Positions 1-7,738 of a stretch of DNA of 64,000 bases are shown one piece after another. How positions within the stretch are numbered: the stretch's first letter is position 1; every line of letters begins with the position of its first letter. The notes beneath the pieces were generated by a model. The model was given only the letters and a program-made list of their open reading frames with translations, did no database searches and was not told the origin of the DNA. A program made the position numbers and the translations under genes. The stretch is from NCBI RefSeq assembly GCF_000820515.1, contig NZ_JXDG01000068.1:186001-250000 (forward strand), read 5' to 3'. This stretch comes from Pseudomonas batumici. GTDB lineage: Bacteria; Pseudomonadota; Gammaproteobacteria; Pseudomonadales; Pseudomonadaceae.

Positions 1-133
1 AGCGCTGGGGCGGGATTGGCCGGAGGTGGGCGCAGAAGATCTGGACCCGTGGCTGGAGGCTGTCACCGCCCAGGTCGCGGGCCTGAATCGCGACGCGCTG
101 CGGCAGCTGCGCGTCGCGGTGAGCCAGGCTTAG
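1..133 (+). CDS. C-terminal end of a gene entering from the left (probably TIGR02444 family)
   Basis: An open frame (codons starting at base 2) runs in from the window edge and stops at TAG 131-133. The last 43 residues include WPEVGAEDLDPWLEAV and end in RDALRQLRVAVSQA. The Leu/Trp/Arg-rich ending resembles, from memory, the end of TIGR02444 proteins of about 160 residues that lie near algP in Pseudomonas; their function is unknown. It converges with algP, and the two stop codons overlap by four bases. Only the tail is visible, so the family call is tentative. Confidence 0.5.
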   Translation, partial: ALGRDWPEVGAEDLDPWLEAVTAQVAGLNRDALRQLRVAVSQA

Positions 134-1239
134 GAAGCGCTGGTAGGTGTCGCGGCAGGCGCCGCTGGAGCTGGAGCAGTCGGAGCGGTTGGCGCGACGC
201 TGGCTGGCGCGACCGCTGCAGGCTCTGCCGGCTTCACGGCTACCGCCGGTTTGGCTGCGGTCACTGCGGGCTTTGCGGCTGGCTTGGTGGCTGCCGGCTT
301 TGCAACGGCAGGCTTTGCAGCTGGCTTGGCGGCAACAGTTTTCGCAGCTGGCTTGGCAGCGGCCGGTTTGGCAGCAGCTCTTGCGGCTGGCTTGGCGGCA
401 GCCGGTTTAGCAGCAACAGCTTTTGCAGCCGGCTTGGCGGCGGCCGGTTTGGCAGCCGCCGCTCTTGCAGCTGGCTTGGCCGCAGCCGGTTTAGCAGCAA
501 CAGCTTTTGCAGCTGGCTTGGTGGCGGCAGGTTTCGCAGCCGCCGCTCTTGCAGCTGGTTTGGCGGCAGCAGGTTTCGCAGCGGCAGCTTTTGCAGCTGG
601 CTTGGCAGCAGCAGGTTTGGCAGCGGCAGCTTTTGCAGCTGGCTTGGCGGCAGCCGGTTTGGCAGCAGCAGCTCTTGCAGCTGGCTTGGCGGCAGCAGGT
701 TTGGCAGCAGCAGCTCTTGCAGCCGGCTTGGCGGCAGCAGGTTTCGCAGCAGCGGCTTTTGCAGCTGGCTTGGCGGCAGCCGGTTTAGCAGCGGCAGCTT
801 TTGCGGCTGGCTTCGCGACAGCCACAACAGGCTTGGCGGCGCGGGTCGACAGAGCCTTGGTGACCGCCTCTTTCACACGCCCCACACCCTGGGCCAGTTT
901 CAGGCTTTCCTGGGCATCGCGCTTGAGTTGCAGGATGTAGCCACGGGTTTCGGACTGGCTGGTTTTCAGCTTGTCCAGCAACGCTTCGAGCTCACCGACC
1001 GCGCTCTTGGCCTTGGCTTGTGCCTTGGCTTTTCCGGCAGTCGCCGAGTCCTGCAATTTGGTGCGCGCCTTGTGCAGTTTCTCCTGGGCTTTACCGCGTT
1101 GCTTCTCCAGTTTGGCGAGCAGTTTTTCAGCATCAGCCAAGGCTTGGGTGCAAGCCGTTTCCAGATGTTCGAGCAGGCTGCCCGACAACTGTTGGAGCAA
1201 GTGCAATGGAGTATTTACAGGCTTCTTGGTGGCCGACAT
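130..1239 (-). CDS. algP: AlgP (AlgR3), histone H1-like alginate regulatory protein
   Basis: AlgP is a DNA-binding, eukaryotic H1-like protein linked to alginate gene control in Pseudomonas. The ATG at 1239 is chosen because GGAGGT lies six bases upstream; an upstream in-frame start would add 11 residues without such a site. The 369-residue protein has two parts. Residues 1 to about 125 form a charged, probably alpha-helical phasin-like domain (LLQQLSGSLLEHLETACTQA). The rest is a Lys/Ala/Pro tail of KPAA repeats. At DNA level the tail is a 42-bp tandem repeat (see repeat entry), so its length probably differs between strains. It is convergent with the upstream fragment and divergent from the FKBP gene. 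The identification is firm from composition and neighbours (FKBP, algQ); the regulatory role is family knowledge. Confidence 0.93.
   Translation of the reverse strand: MSATKKPVNTPLHLLQQLSGSLLEHLETACTQALADAEKLLAKLEKQRGKAQEKLHKARTKLQDSATAGKAKAQAKAKSAVGELEALLDKLKTSQSETRGYILQLKRDAQESLKLAQGVGRVKEAVTKALSTRAAKPVVAVAKPAAKAAAAKPAAAKPAAKAAAAKPAAAKPAARAAAAKPAAAKPAARAAAAKPAAAKPAAKAAAAKPAAAKPAAKAAAAKPAAAKPAARAAAAKPAATKPAAKAVAAKPAAAKPAARAAAAKPAAAKPAAKAVAAKPAAAKPAARAAAKPAAAKPAAKTVAAKPAAKPAVAKPAATKPAAKPAVTAAKPAVAVKPAEPAAVAPASVAPTAPTAPAPAAPAATPTSAS
344..802. repeat. 42-bp tandem repeat inside algP
   Basis: About eleven consecutive units of 42 bp (first unit 39 bp, 344-382; then 383-802) each encode one KAAAAKPAAAKPAA-type 14-residue block. 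Units differ by a few silent or Lys/Arg and Ala/Val changes. The periodicity continues imperfectly on both sides (about 245-343 and 803-830). Such arrays change copy number by slippage or recombination. Confidence 0.9.
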
Positions 1240-1411
1240 GGTGTACCTCCTGGCTGACGTGAATGCGGCCATACTAGCCCTCTGGGAGTACCGCCGCTAG
1301 GGCATGTTGACAGTATCGAATGGCCCGGGTTGCATGCGCTGAAAAATGCTTCTTCAACAACCCACCCGGAGCACTGGCATAATCCCCTGCACCTGAGGTC
1401 GGAGAGTACTT

Positions 1412-2077
1412 ATGCCGCGTTATTTTCTGCTGTCACTGTGTGTATTCTGGTCGCTTGCGCAGGCCGCGCCAGAGGCCAAGAACGACGACGCTCATGACCT
1501 CGCCTACAGCCTCGGCGCCAGCCTCGGCGAGCGTCTGCGCCAGGACGTTCCGGACCTGCAGATCAAGGCCTTGCTCGACGGTTTGCAACAGGCCTACCAA
1601 GGCAAGCCACTGGCCTTGAAGGAGGAACGCATTCAGCAGATTCTCGCCGCTCATGATGCCCAGGTCGCTCAGGACGCTTCCAAACCACAGAGCGAAATTG
1701 CGCTGGAAGCCGAACGAAAGTTCCTCGATGAAGAAAAGGCCAAGCCCGGCGTCCACGAATTGGCCGACGGCATCCTGATGACGGAACTGACCCCCGGCAG
1801 CGGAGAGAAAGTCGCGGCCAACGGCAAGGTCCAGGTGCGTTACGTCGGACGCCTGCCCAACGGCACGGTGTTCGACCAGAACAGACAGCCGCAGTGGTTC
1901 CGCCTGGACAGTGTGATCAATGGTTGGCGCAGTGCCTTGCCACAGATGCCCGTCGGTGCGAAATGGCGCCTGGTGCTGCCCTCGGCACAGGCTTATGGCG
2001 CAGACGGTGCCGGCGACCTGATCGCGCCCTACACACCGCTGGTGTTCGAGATCGAGCTGCTCGGCGTTGCCGGCTGA
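1412..2077 (+). CDS. FKBP-type peptidyl-prolyl cis-trans isomerase
   Basis: A periplasmic prolyl isomerase of the FklB/Mip type that speeds folding of exported proteins. Of 221 residues, about 1-18 form a signal peptide (hydrophobic FLLSLCVFWSLAQA). Residues about 25-105 match the helical FKBP N-terminal dimerisation domain (AYSLGASLGERLRQD). Residues about 120-218 form the FKBP fold (VQVRYVGRLPNGTVFDQN, ending APYTPLVFEIELLGVAG). Start ATG 1412 is preceded by GGAGAG. The gene lies between algP and algQ, as in P. aeruginosa (PA5254), and converges on algQ across a shared terminator. Confidence 0.92.
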   Translation: MPRYFLLSLCVFWSLAQAAPEAKNDDAHDLAYSLGASLGERLRQDVPDLQIKALLDGLQQAYQGKPLALKEERIQQILAAHDAQVAQDASKPQSEIALEAERKFLDEEKAKPGVHELADGILMTELTPGSGEKVAANGKVQVRYVGRLPNGTVFDQNRQPQWFRLDSVINGWRSALPQMPVGAKWRLVLPSAQAYGADGAGDLIAPYTPLVFEIELLGVAG

Positions 2078-2093
2078 GCGCCGACGCCATAAC

Positions 2094-2124
2094 GAAAAAC
2101 GGTGCGCCCGTGCGCACCGTTTTC
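2094..2124. terminator. Bidirectional rho-independent terminator between FKBP gene and algQ
   Basis: A perfect 12-bp stem (2096-2107 with 2112-2123; AAAACGGTGCGC) closes a four-base loop. It has A-rich and T-rich flanks on opposite sides, so it can end both convergent transcripts. Confidence 0.85.
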
Positions 2125-2142
2125 ATGACTGACCAACCGGCA

Positions 2143-2601
2143 TCAGGCCTGGGCTTCAGCCTTCTCCTTGTGGGCCGTATGCAGCACTTCGATCAGGCAG
2201 TCTTCCAGCTCGAAGCGCTCGTGAAGCAGGCCGCCCAGCTCCTGGAATTTATGCGCCACGCACTCGCCTTCGTCGCACAGGTCGTTGAAGGCCAGCAGCT
2301 TCTCGGTAATGACATCGATACGCGGGTAGATCGTCTCGGCCAGTTCCAGCCCGCGCTGGTCGCCAAAGGCCTTGGCCTCGCCGGTCAACTGTTCGTAGAT
2401 CTCGAAGTGGCCGGCCGACACATAGTCAACCAGCAGACCGCAGAATTCCTGCAAGGGCTTGGGATTCTGCGCCAGGGCACCCGGCTCGGCACCGAGGCCG
2501 TCGTAGGCCTTCACGAGCTCGTGACGCTCCTTCAGCCAGCGATCGATCAGCAGATGAACTCCACCCCAGCGTTCCTGAGCATTTCGACAACTTTCGAGCA
2601 T
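2143..2601 (-). CDS. algQ: AlgQ, Rsd-type anti-sigma-70 factor
   Basis: AlgQ (AlgR2) is the Pseudomonas relative of E. coli Rsd. It binds region 4 of sigma-70 and frees core RNA polymerase for alternative sigma factors, which affects alginate and virulence genes. The 152-residue protein is all-helical and acidic, with the conserved family stretches ERWGGVHLLIDRWL near the N-terminus, QEFCGLLVDYVSAGHFEIYE about residues 50-70 and AFNDLCDEGEC. A GGAAGAG motif precedes ATG 2601. It shares a terminator with the convergent FKBP gene. Length and order match P. aeruginosa PA5255. Confidence 0.95.
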   Translation of the reverse strand: MLESCRNAQERWGGVHLLIDRWLKERHELVKAYDGLGAEPGALAQNPKPLQEFCGLLVDYVSAGHFEIYEQLTGEAKAFGDQRGLELAETIYPRIDVITEKLLAFNDLCDEGECVAHKFQELGGLLHERFELEDCLIEVLHTAHKEKAEAQA

Positions 2602-2789
2602 GGTGATCTCTTCCCTTCTGGGTCATGCCGACCGACACCCCGAGCACCTCGGGGCTCCTGACTTGGCCAAACAGAACACGCTAATTGCGATAAGGCGATG
2701 CGGGCCAGATTATGCCCGCTCGACAGCCGCTTCAAGGTACGCAGGAGAGAAAGTTCATACAAGTGTTTAATCCAGGGCACGACCGCCGG

Positions 2790-3302
2790 TTACTTCTGCC
2801 CGCCCGCCGCCGAATCCGGCCCCACCAGTTGATAGATCATCAGCAGGCTCATGCCGACAAACGCCAGCAGGCTCCACTCGGGAATACTCAGGTCGAAGAG
2901 GGTCCACTGGATCTGCGCGCATTCGGCGGTGGCCCGAAACATCAGCTTGAACGCCTCGAGGGGTGGCACCTGCCGGATCAGGCATTGCAGGTCGGGCTGG
3001 CAGATCATCAACTGCTCGGCCGGCACCCGCTGCAGCAACACCTGCCGCGCCGCCGTGGCGGCACCGGCCAGGGCCAGCAGCAGGCCAAGGCCGCCATAGA
3101 TCCAGCGCCCGATGCGCCCCGGACCGTGCAGCATCGCCACCAGGCTGACCAGGCAGAACCCCGCGAGAAAAAAACGCTGCGCGATGCACAGCGAGCAAGG
3201 CTCCAGCCCGGTCACCCGCTCCAGGTACAGCGACGCCCCCATGACCAGGGCACCTGTCAACAAGGCCAGGGAGAACAGAGAACGTGAGCGGGCCAAGAAC
3301 AT
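2790..3302 (-). CDS. dsbB: Disulfide bond formation protein DsbB/DsbH
   Basis: An inner-membrane thiol oxidase that passes electrons from periplasmic DsbA to quinones. The 170 residues contain four hydrophobic segments (about 10-28, 42-60, 68-86, 143-162). The first periplasmic cysteine pair is PCSLC (Cys36/Cys39). Further cysteines in MICQPDLQC and TAEC can form the second pair. Pseudomonas carries more than one DsbB paralogue, and the copy between hemY and algQ is called dsbH in P. aeruginosa (PA5256), so the exact symbol is uncertain. Confidence 0.9.
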   Translation of the reverse strand: MFLARSRSLFSLALLTGALVMGASLYLERVTGLEPCSLCIAQRFFLAGFCLVSLVAMLHGPGRIGRWIYGGLGLLLALAGAATAARQVLLQRVPAEQLMICQPDLQCLIRQVPPLEAFKLMFRATAECAQIQWTLFDLSIPEWSLLAFVGMSLLMIYQLVGPDSAAGGQK

Positions 3303-3380
3303 GGCTTATCCGTAACAGGAGAGACAGGCAGTTACGGTAGAGGAAAGCCCTTGACCCTTTCAAGACGAGTCAGAGCAGAC

Positions 3381-3404
3381 AATTCCTTAAGCCTGTAAGG
3401 AATT
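3381..3404. promoter_or_regulatory. Palindrome upstream of dsbB
   Basis: AATTCCTTA and TAAGGAATT form perfect 9-bp arms around a six-base centre. It lies 80-100 bp before the dsbB start and after the hemY end. It has no T-run, so it looks more like an operator than a terminator. The binding protein is not known to me. Confidence 0.4.
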
Positions 3405-3470
3405 ACCGACGGACATCCTATGAAACCATTAAGTAAACAGTAGGAATCCGACTTCATTGCGGAAAGGGAA

Positions 3471-3497
3471 GCATCCCGCCACACAAAAACGGGATGC
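3471..3497 (-). terminator. Hairpin downstream of hemY
   Basis: GCATCCCG (3471-3478) pairs with CGGGATGC (3490-3497). On the minus strand it is followed by TTCCCTTT. It is a plausible, imperfect terminator for the hemCDXY operon. Confidence 0.5.
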
Positions 3498-3527
3498 CGG
3501 AAGTGGCACCCCGTCTCCCGGGAACTT

Positions 3528-4751
3528 TCACGCCGGCAGCGGCGATGCCAGCAAACGCTTGTCCAGCAGGCCCAGGCCTTCCTGGAACAACTGGTTACTG
3601 CGCTCGGTGTCACCCAGCTGGGCCAGCAGGCGCGCCAGCTCCGCGCAGGCTTCGGGATGGCGTTGCACCCGCAGACTGCTTTCCAGGTAGTCGCGGGCCT
3701 TGCCCCACAGACTGTTTTGCAGACTCAGGCGCCCCAGCGTCAGCAGCAGGCCGGCATCCTCCGGATGCTCCTTCAGCCAGCCCTCCGCGGTCTGCAACTG
3801 ACGGGCCGGGTCACGTCCACGCAACAATCCGTACAACCGCGCCAGGTGGCTGTCGTACTGGCGCTTGAGGGCCTCGCGCAGCGCTTCTTCGGCCTGGGCA
3901 TCGGCACCGAGCTGACGCAGCTGCTCGGCATAGGCCAACACCAATTGCGGCTCCTGGCGCTGGGCCGAGCTCAATTGTTGCCAGGCACGATCCAGCGCTT
4001 GCAGGCCCGCTTCGCCCTCCTCGCGCCGGGCCGCCAGGCTCAGGTTCTCACCCCAGGCCCGACGCTCCAGTTCAGCCAACTCGCCCTTCCCCAGCACCTT
4101 GTCCTTGCGCAGCTCCGGCAACAGGCGGATCAGCGCCGACCAGTCGCCGCGCTGCTGATACAGGCGCTGCAACTGGCGCAGGACCTGAATACTGTGGGGA
4201 TGACGATCGTGCATGGCTTGCAGGGTATTCAACGCCCCGTCGCTGTCGCCACGGTCCACTTGCAACTGCGCGTGACTGAGGGCAATGGCCAACTCGGCCT
4301 GGGGCTGACGATCCAGGGCACGCTCCAGCAGGTTGTCGCACTCCTCGTGCTTGCCTTGTTCGTTCGCCGCCCGCGCCGCGCCGAGGTAGTACAGCAGCGG
4401 CTGGCGCTCGGCCTCGGCGGCACGCAGCAAATGGCGCTGGGCGCTGGCCCAGCGGCCCTCGGCCAGGTCCATCTGGCCCTGTTCGATGGCCAGCTGGGTA
4501 CGGCGACTGCGATTGCGTCGGGACCAGGGATTGGCCACGGAACTCGAGGTGGTCACCAATCCCACCAGGAACTTCACCGACCACAGCACCAGCCATGCCA
4601 GCACCAGCACGGCCAGGAAGGCCCACAGGCTGGATTCGTAACGGAAGCTGTCATAGGCGATCAGGACGTAGCCCGCGTGCCGCGAGATCGCATAGCCGAG
4701 GCCGGCCGCAATGGCGATGACCAGCACCAGGATCAGCAGGAAACGCTTCAT
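3528..4751 (-). CDS. hemY: HemY, heme-biosynthesis-associated TPR membrane protein
   Basis: HemY is an inner-membrane protein encoded with the early tetrapyrrole genes. Its exact task is unsettled, and it is not the protoporphyrinogen oxidase called HemY in Bacillus. The 407 residues start at ATG 4751, which overlaps the hemX stop as ATGA. Two hydrophobic segments (about 4-22 and 42-62, WAFLAVLVLAWLVLWSVKFL) are followed by the HemY N-terminal domain and a long helical tetratricopeptide region (for example LLTLGRLSLQNSLWGKARDY). It is the last gene of the hemC-hemD-hemX-hemY unit. Confidence 0.92.
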   Translation of the reverse strand: MKRFLLILVLVIAIAAGLGYAISRHAGYVLIAYDSFRYESSLWAFLAVLVLAWLVLWSVKFLVGLVTTSSSVANPWSRRNRSRRTQLAIEQGQMDLAEGRWASAQRHLLRAAEAERQPLLYYLGAARAANEQGKHEECDNLLERALDRQPQAELAIALSHAQLQVDRGDSDGALNTLQAMHDRHPHSIQVLRQLQRLYQQRGDWSALIRLLPELRKDKVLGKGELAELERRAWGENLSLAARREEGEAGLQALDRAWQQLSSAQRQEPQLVLAYAEQLRQLGADAQAEEALREALKRQYDSHLARLYGLLRGRDPARQLQTAEGWLKEHPEDAGLLLTLGRLSLQNSLWGKARDYLESSLRVQRHPEACAELARLLAQLGDTERSNQLFQEGLGLLDKRLLASPLPA

Positions 4752-5875
4752 GGGCTGGTCTCCTCGGCCGGGGTCGCATTGCTGCTGACCGGGGTCTCGA
4801 TCTCGACATGCCGCCGCTCGAGATAGGCCTGCACCGCCGCCAGGGTCCCGGCCAGGTCCGGTGTGACCACGGTCACCGGCTGCTTGCTCAGCTCGGCCAG
4901 GCGCTCGAGCATGATCTTGCTCTGGGGATTGTCCGGATTGAAGCTGCCGACCAACACGTCCCGGGCTTCGGTCAACGCCTGGGTGTAGACCCCGGCCTGG
5001 CCGTTCAAGGCGGCCCACTGGGCCTGTTCCAGGGCCAGGCTCAGGGCCAGGCGGACCTGCGTCAGGCTCTGCCCGGCGAGCAACGGCCGGATGTTCTTGT
5101 TGGCATTGAAGTCGATGCGGATATAACGCGAGATCTCGTCCCACCACACGGCCCAGCGGCTGGCGCCATCGCCGTCGGCGGTCAGGCCGAGCAAGGAGTC
5201 GCCGCGATCCTTGTACTCCGGCGCCAGTTCGTTGAGCTGGGTCACCTGGTTGCGCAAGGCCCCCAGTTGCAGGAACAGGCCGGTGCGGTCCGGCTGCTCG
5301 GTGCTGCGCAGCGCGGCGAGGCTCTTGGCCACCTGCTCGCGGGCGGCAAAGGAACCCGGATCGTTCTGTTCACGCAGGATATCGTCGGCACCCTGCACCA
5401 GGGCCAGGGCACTGGTGATGTCCTGCAAGGCCGACAAGCGCAGGCTGGCCAGGCGCAGCAGGTGCTCGGCCTCGGCCAGGCGCCAGTCCTTGCGGCTGGC
5501 ACCCAGCACGCTTTCCAGCCGCTGGCTCAGGCGCTGTTGATCGCCCTGCAACTGCGTGACCAGGCGACGGCGCTCTTCCAGCTCGCCGGCAGCCGGCAAC
5601 TGATCCAGGCGCGCGGCCAGTCGCTGTTCGCTCAGCTTGAGGGACTGCGCCTGACTGTCCAGGTCTTGCAGTTGCCCCGTCTGCTGCTGGTGATTGGCTT
5701 GCAGGTTGCGCACCTGCCAGACGCCCCAGCCACCCGCCGCCACGCCGGCAGCGCCGAGCAACAGGGCGAGGATCGCCAGGCCATTGCCACGGCGCGCCAC
5801 GGGCGCCGCCGGCGGTTGAACCGGGGCATCGACCACCGGCTGGGCTTCTTCTTTGGGCAAGGCTGTTTCGCTCAC
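4748..5875 (-). CDS. hemX: HemX, heme operon membrane protein
   Basis: HemX is often annotated as uroporphyrinogen-III C-methyltransferase, but this protein lacks the SAM-methyltransferase fold and probably plays a structural or accessory role at the membrane. The 375 residues comprise a Pro-rich cytoplasmic tail (1-30), one membrane span (about 32-52, GLAILALLLGAAGVAAGGWG), a long coiled coil (about 55-115) and an alpha-helical periplasmic domain. The start is GTG 5875, with AAAGGA upstream. It sits 18 bp after hemD and overlaps hemY by four bases. Confidence 0.9.
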   Translation of the reverse strand: MSETALPKEEAQPVVDAPVQPPAAPVARRGNGLAILALLLGAAGVAAGGWGVWQVRNLQANHQQQTGQLQDLDSQAQSLKLSEQRLAARLDQLPAAGELEERRRLVTQLQGDQQRLSQRLESVLGASRKDWRLAEAEHLLRLASLRLSALQDITSALALVQGADDILREQNDPGSFAAREQVAKSLAALRSTEQPDRTGLFLQLGALRNQVTQLNELAPEYKDRGDSLLGLTADGDGASRWAVWWDEISRYIRIDFNANKNIRPLLAGQSLTQVRLALSLALEQAQWAALNGQAGVYTQALTEARDVLVGSFNPDNPQSKIMLERLAELSKQPVTVVTPDLAGTLAAVQAYLERRHVEIETPVSSNATPAEETSP

Positions 5876-5893
5876 GTGTCCATCCTTTGCATT

Positions 5894-6661
5894 CTAGAGA
5901 GCGGGTACGGGATGCTCCCGCAACGCCGCTAGCAAAGCCGTGGCACTGGCACCACGGCAATCCACCACATATCGAGCCCCCGCGGCGCGTGCCATCTCGG
6001 CCACCCGCGGGCTTGGAACAAACAACGGCAGGCGCGCCAGTTCCGGCCAGGCCGTCGCCGCCAGCTGGTGCAGGTGTTCAAAGCCCTGCCCACTGCTGAC
6101 CACCAGGGCGTTCAGGCGTTCCGTCGAGACACGCTGTGCCAGGACGCCTTCGGCATAGTCGGGCAAGCACCGACGGTACAACTCAAGGTAGTCGACACTA
6201 ACACCCTGGCTGCGCAAACGCTCGGCCAGCAGCTCGCGCCCGCCCTCGCCACGCAGGATCAAGACCCGCGGTTCGGGGTGCGCCAGCGCCTGCTGCAGCG
6301 CCGGCAAGGCCAGCAGGGCCTCACTGTCGTCGCCCTCGGCCGGATAAGCAACCTCGAGGCCGTAATCGGCGAGTATCCCGGCGGTCGCGGCGCCGACCGT
6401 GAACCATTTCAGAAAGGGCGGCTGCGGCCAGTACTGGTCCACCAGTTCGACTGCCAGGCGCGCCGCCGGCTTGCTGACCACGATCACCGCCTGGTAGTGG
6501 GCCAGGTCGTAGATCATCGCCCGCCCAGCCCCGTCGACCGGCAAGGGCTCGATCTCCAGCAACGGCAGGCTGCTGCTGAAAACCCCGTCTTCGGCCAGGG
6601 CGCTCGCCAGCTCCGCTGACTCTGACGCCGGCCGGGTCAACAACAGGCGCCAGCCGCTCAC
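5894..6661 (-). CDS. hemD: Uroporphyrinogen-III synthase
   Basis: HemD cyclises hydroxymethylbilane to uroporphyrinogen III with inversion of ring D. The 255-residue protein begins at GTG 6661, whose GTGA overlaps the hemC stop, as expected for translational coupling. It starts VSGWRLLLTRPASESAELA and has the HemD two-lobed pattern, including VIVVSKPAARLAVEL (about 60-75), FTVGAATAGIL and the second-lobe VVSSGQGFEHL. Sequence similarity in HemD is low in general, so order is strong support: hemC-hemD-hemX-hemY. Confidence 0.94.
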   Translation of the reverse strand: MSGWRLLLTRPASESAELASALAEDGVFSSSLPLLEIEPLPVDGAGRAMIYDLAHYQAVIVVSKPAARLAVELVDQYWPQPPFLKWFTVGAATAGILADYGLEVAYPAEGDDSEALLALPALQQALAHPEPRVLILRGEGGRELLAERLRSQGVSVDYLELYRRCLPDYAEGVLAQRVSTERLNALVVSSGQGFEHLHQLAATAWPELARLPLFVPSPRVAEMARAAGARYVVDCRGASATALLAALREHPVPAL

Positions 6662-7599
6662 TCTTCGCCGGCCTCGCCGTAGACCGCCTGGAGAATCGCA
6701 TCCGCGCCCTGCGCCAGCAGCGCCTGCGCAACCTGGACGCCAAGGGCCTCGGCCTCGCCTCGCGGGGCACGGGCATCGGCGCTGAGCAACAGGCCGCCAT
6801 TGGGATCGCCGACCAGGCCACGCAGCCAGACCTGATCGCCTTCGAGCACGGCGTAACAGGCAATCGGCACCTGGCAGCCGCCATTCAGATGCTTGTTCAA
6901 GGCGCGCTCGGCGGTGACCCGCACGGCGGTGTCGGGATGGTGCAGCGGTGCCAGCAGGGCATGAATTTCCGTGTCGGCGCTGCGGCACTCGATGCCCACC
7001 GCGCCCTGGCCACCGGCCGGCAGGCTGTCTTCGACACTGATGGCCGAGGTGATGCGGTCTTCGAAGCCGAGCCGGATCAGGCCGGCCGCGGCGAGGATGA
7101 TGGCGTCGTATTCGCCGGCGTCCAGCTTGGCCAGGCGGGTATTGACGTTGCCCCGCAGGAAGCGGATCTGCAGATCGGGCCGACGGCTCAGCAATTGTGC
7201 CTGGCGCCGCAGGCTCGAGGTGCCGACCACGCTGCCGGCGGGCAGCGCGTCAAGACTGGCGAAGGTGTTGGAAACGAAGGCATCGCGCGGGTCTTCGCGC
7301 TCACAGATGCAGAATAGGCCGAGACCTTCGGGGAAATCCATCGGCACGTCTTTCATCGAATGCACGGCGATATCGGCCTCGTGCTCGAGCAGCGCGGTTT
7401 CCAGCTCCTTGACGAACAGTCCCTTGCCGCCGATTTTCGACAGCGGCGAGTCCAGCAGCTTGTCGCCGCGACTGACCATGGGCACCAGGATGACCGACAG
7501 GCCGGGATGGGCCTGCTCCAGGCGGGCCTTGACGTATTCGGCCTGCCACAGGGCCAGTGCGCTCTTACGGGTAGCGATGCGGATTTCGCGAGAAGACAT
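6658..7599 (-). CDS. hemC: Porphobilinogen deaminase (hydroxymethylbilane synthase)
   Basis: HemC polymerises four porphobilinogens into hydroxymethylbilane in the cytoplasm. The 313 residues show the family start REIRIATRKSALALWQAEYV, the substrate-binding VHSMKDVP, the LRGNVNTRL segment and the cofactor-binding cysteine in LNGGCQVPIACY (about residue 242). ATG 7599 opens the four-gene hem operon. A candidate Anr/Dnr box and -10 element lie just upstream (see regulatory entry). Confidence 0.97.
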   Translation of the reverse strand: MSSREIRIATRKSALALWQAEYVKARLEQAHPGLSVILVPMVSRGDKLLDSPLSKIGGKGLFVKELETALLEHEADIAVHSMKDVPMDFPEGLGLFCICEREDPRDAFVSNTFASLDALPAGSVVGTSSLRRQAQLLSRRPDLQIRFLRGNVNTRLAKLDAGEYDAIILAAAGLIRLGFEDRITSAISVEDSLPAGGQGAVGIECRSADTEIHALLAPLHHPDTAVRVTAERALNKHLNGGCQVPIACYAVLEGDQVWLRGLVGDPNGGLLLSADARAPRGEAEALGVQVAQALLAQGADAILQAVYGEAGEE

Positions 7600-7628
7600 G
7601 GATCGATCCGTACTGAATAGATACGGCA

Positions 7629-7669
7629 GATAATAACAGCTCGGCCCGCCCCGCTTTGACTTGTATCAG
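7629..7669 (-). promoter_or_regulatory. Candidate Anr/Dnr-controlled promoter of hemC
   Basis: TTGAC-TTGT-ATCAG (7656-7669) matches the FNR/Anr box TTGAT-N4-ATCAA at eight of ten positions. On the minus strand a TTATTATC -10-like element lies at 7629-7636. The box centre is about 41 bp from the inferred start of transcription, the classical class II activator position. Oxygen control of other heme genes by Anr is known in Pseudomonas; here it is inference. Confidence 0.45.
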
Positions 7670-7738
7670 CCAATACGCGGCCTTCCCGGCCTGGAAATAC
7701 CCGGTGGACGGTACCTTGCGCCTTGCGCAAGGCACGGA

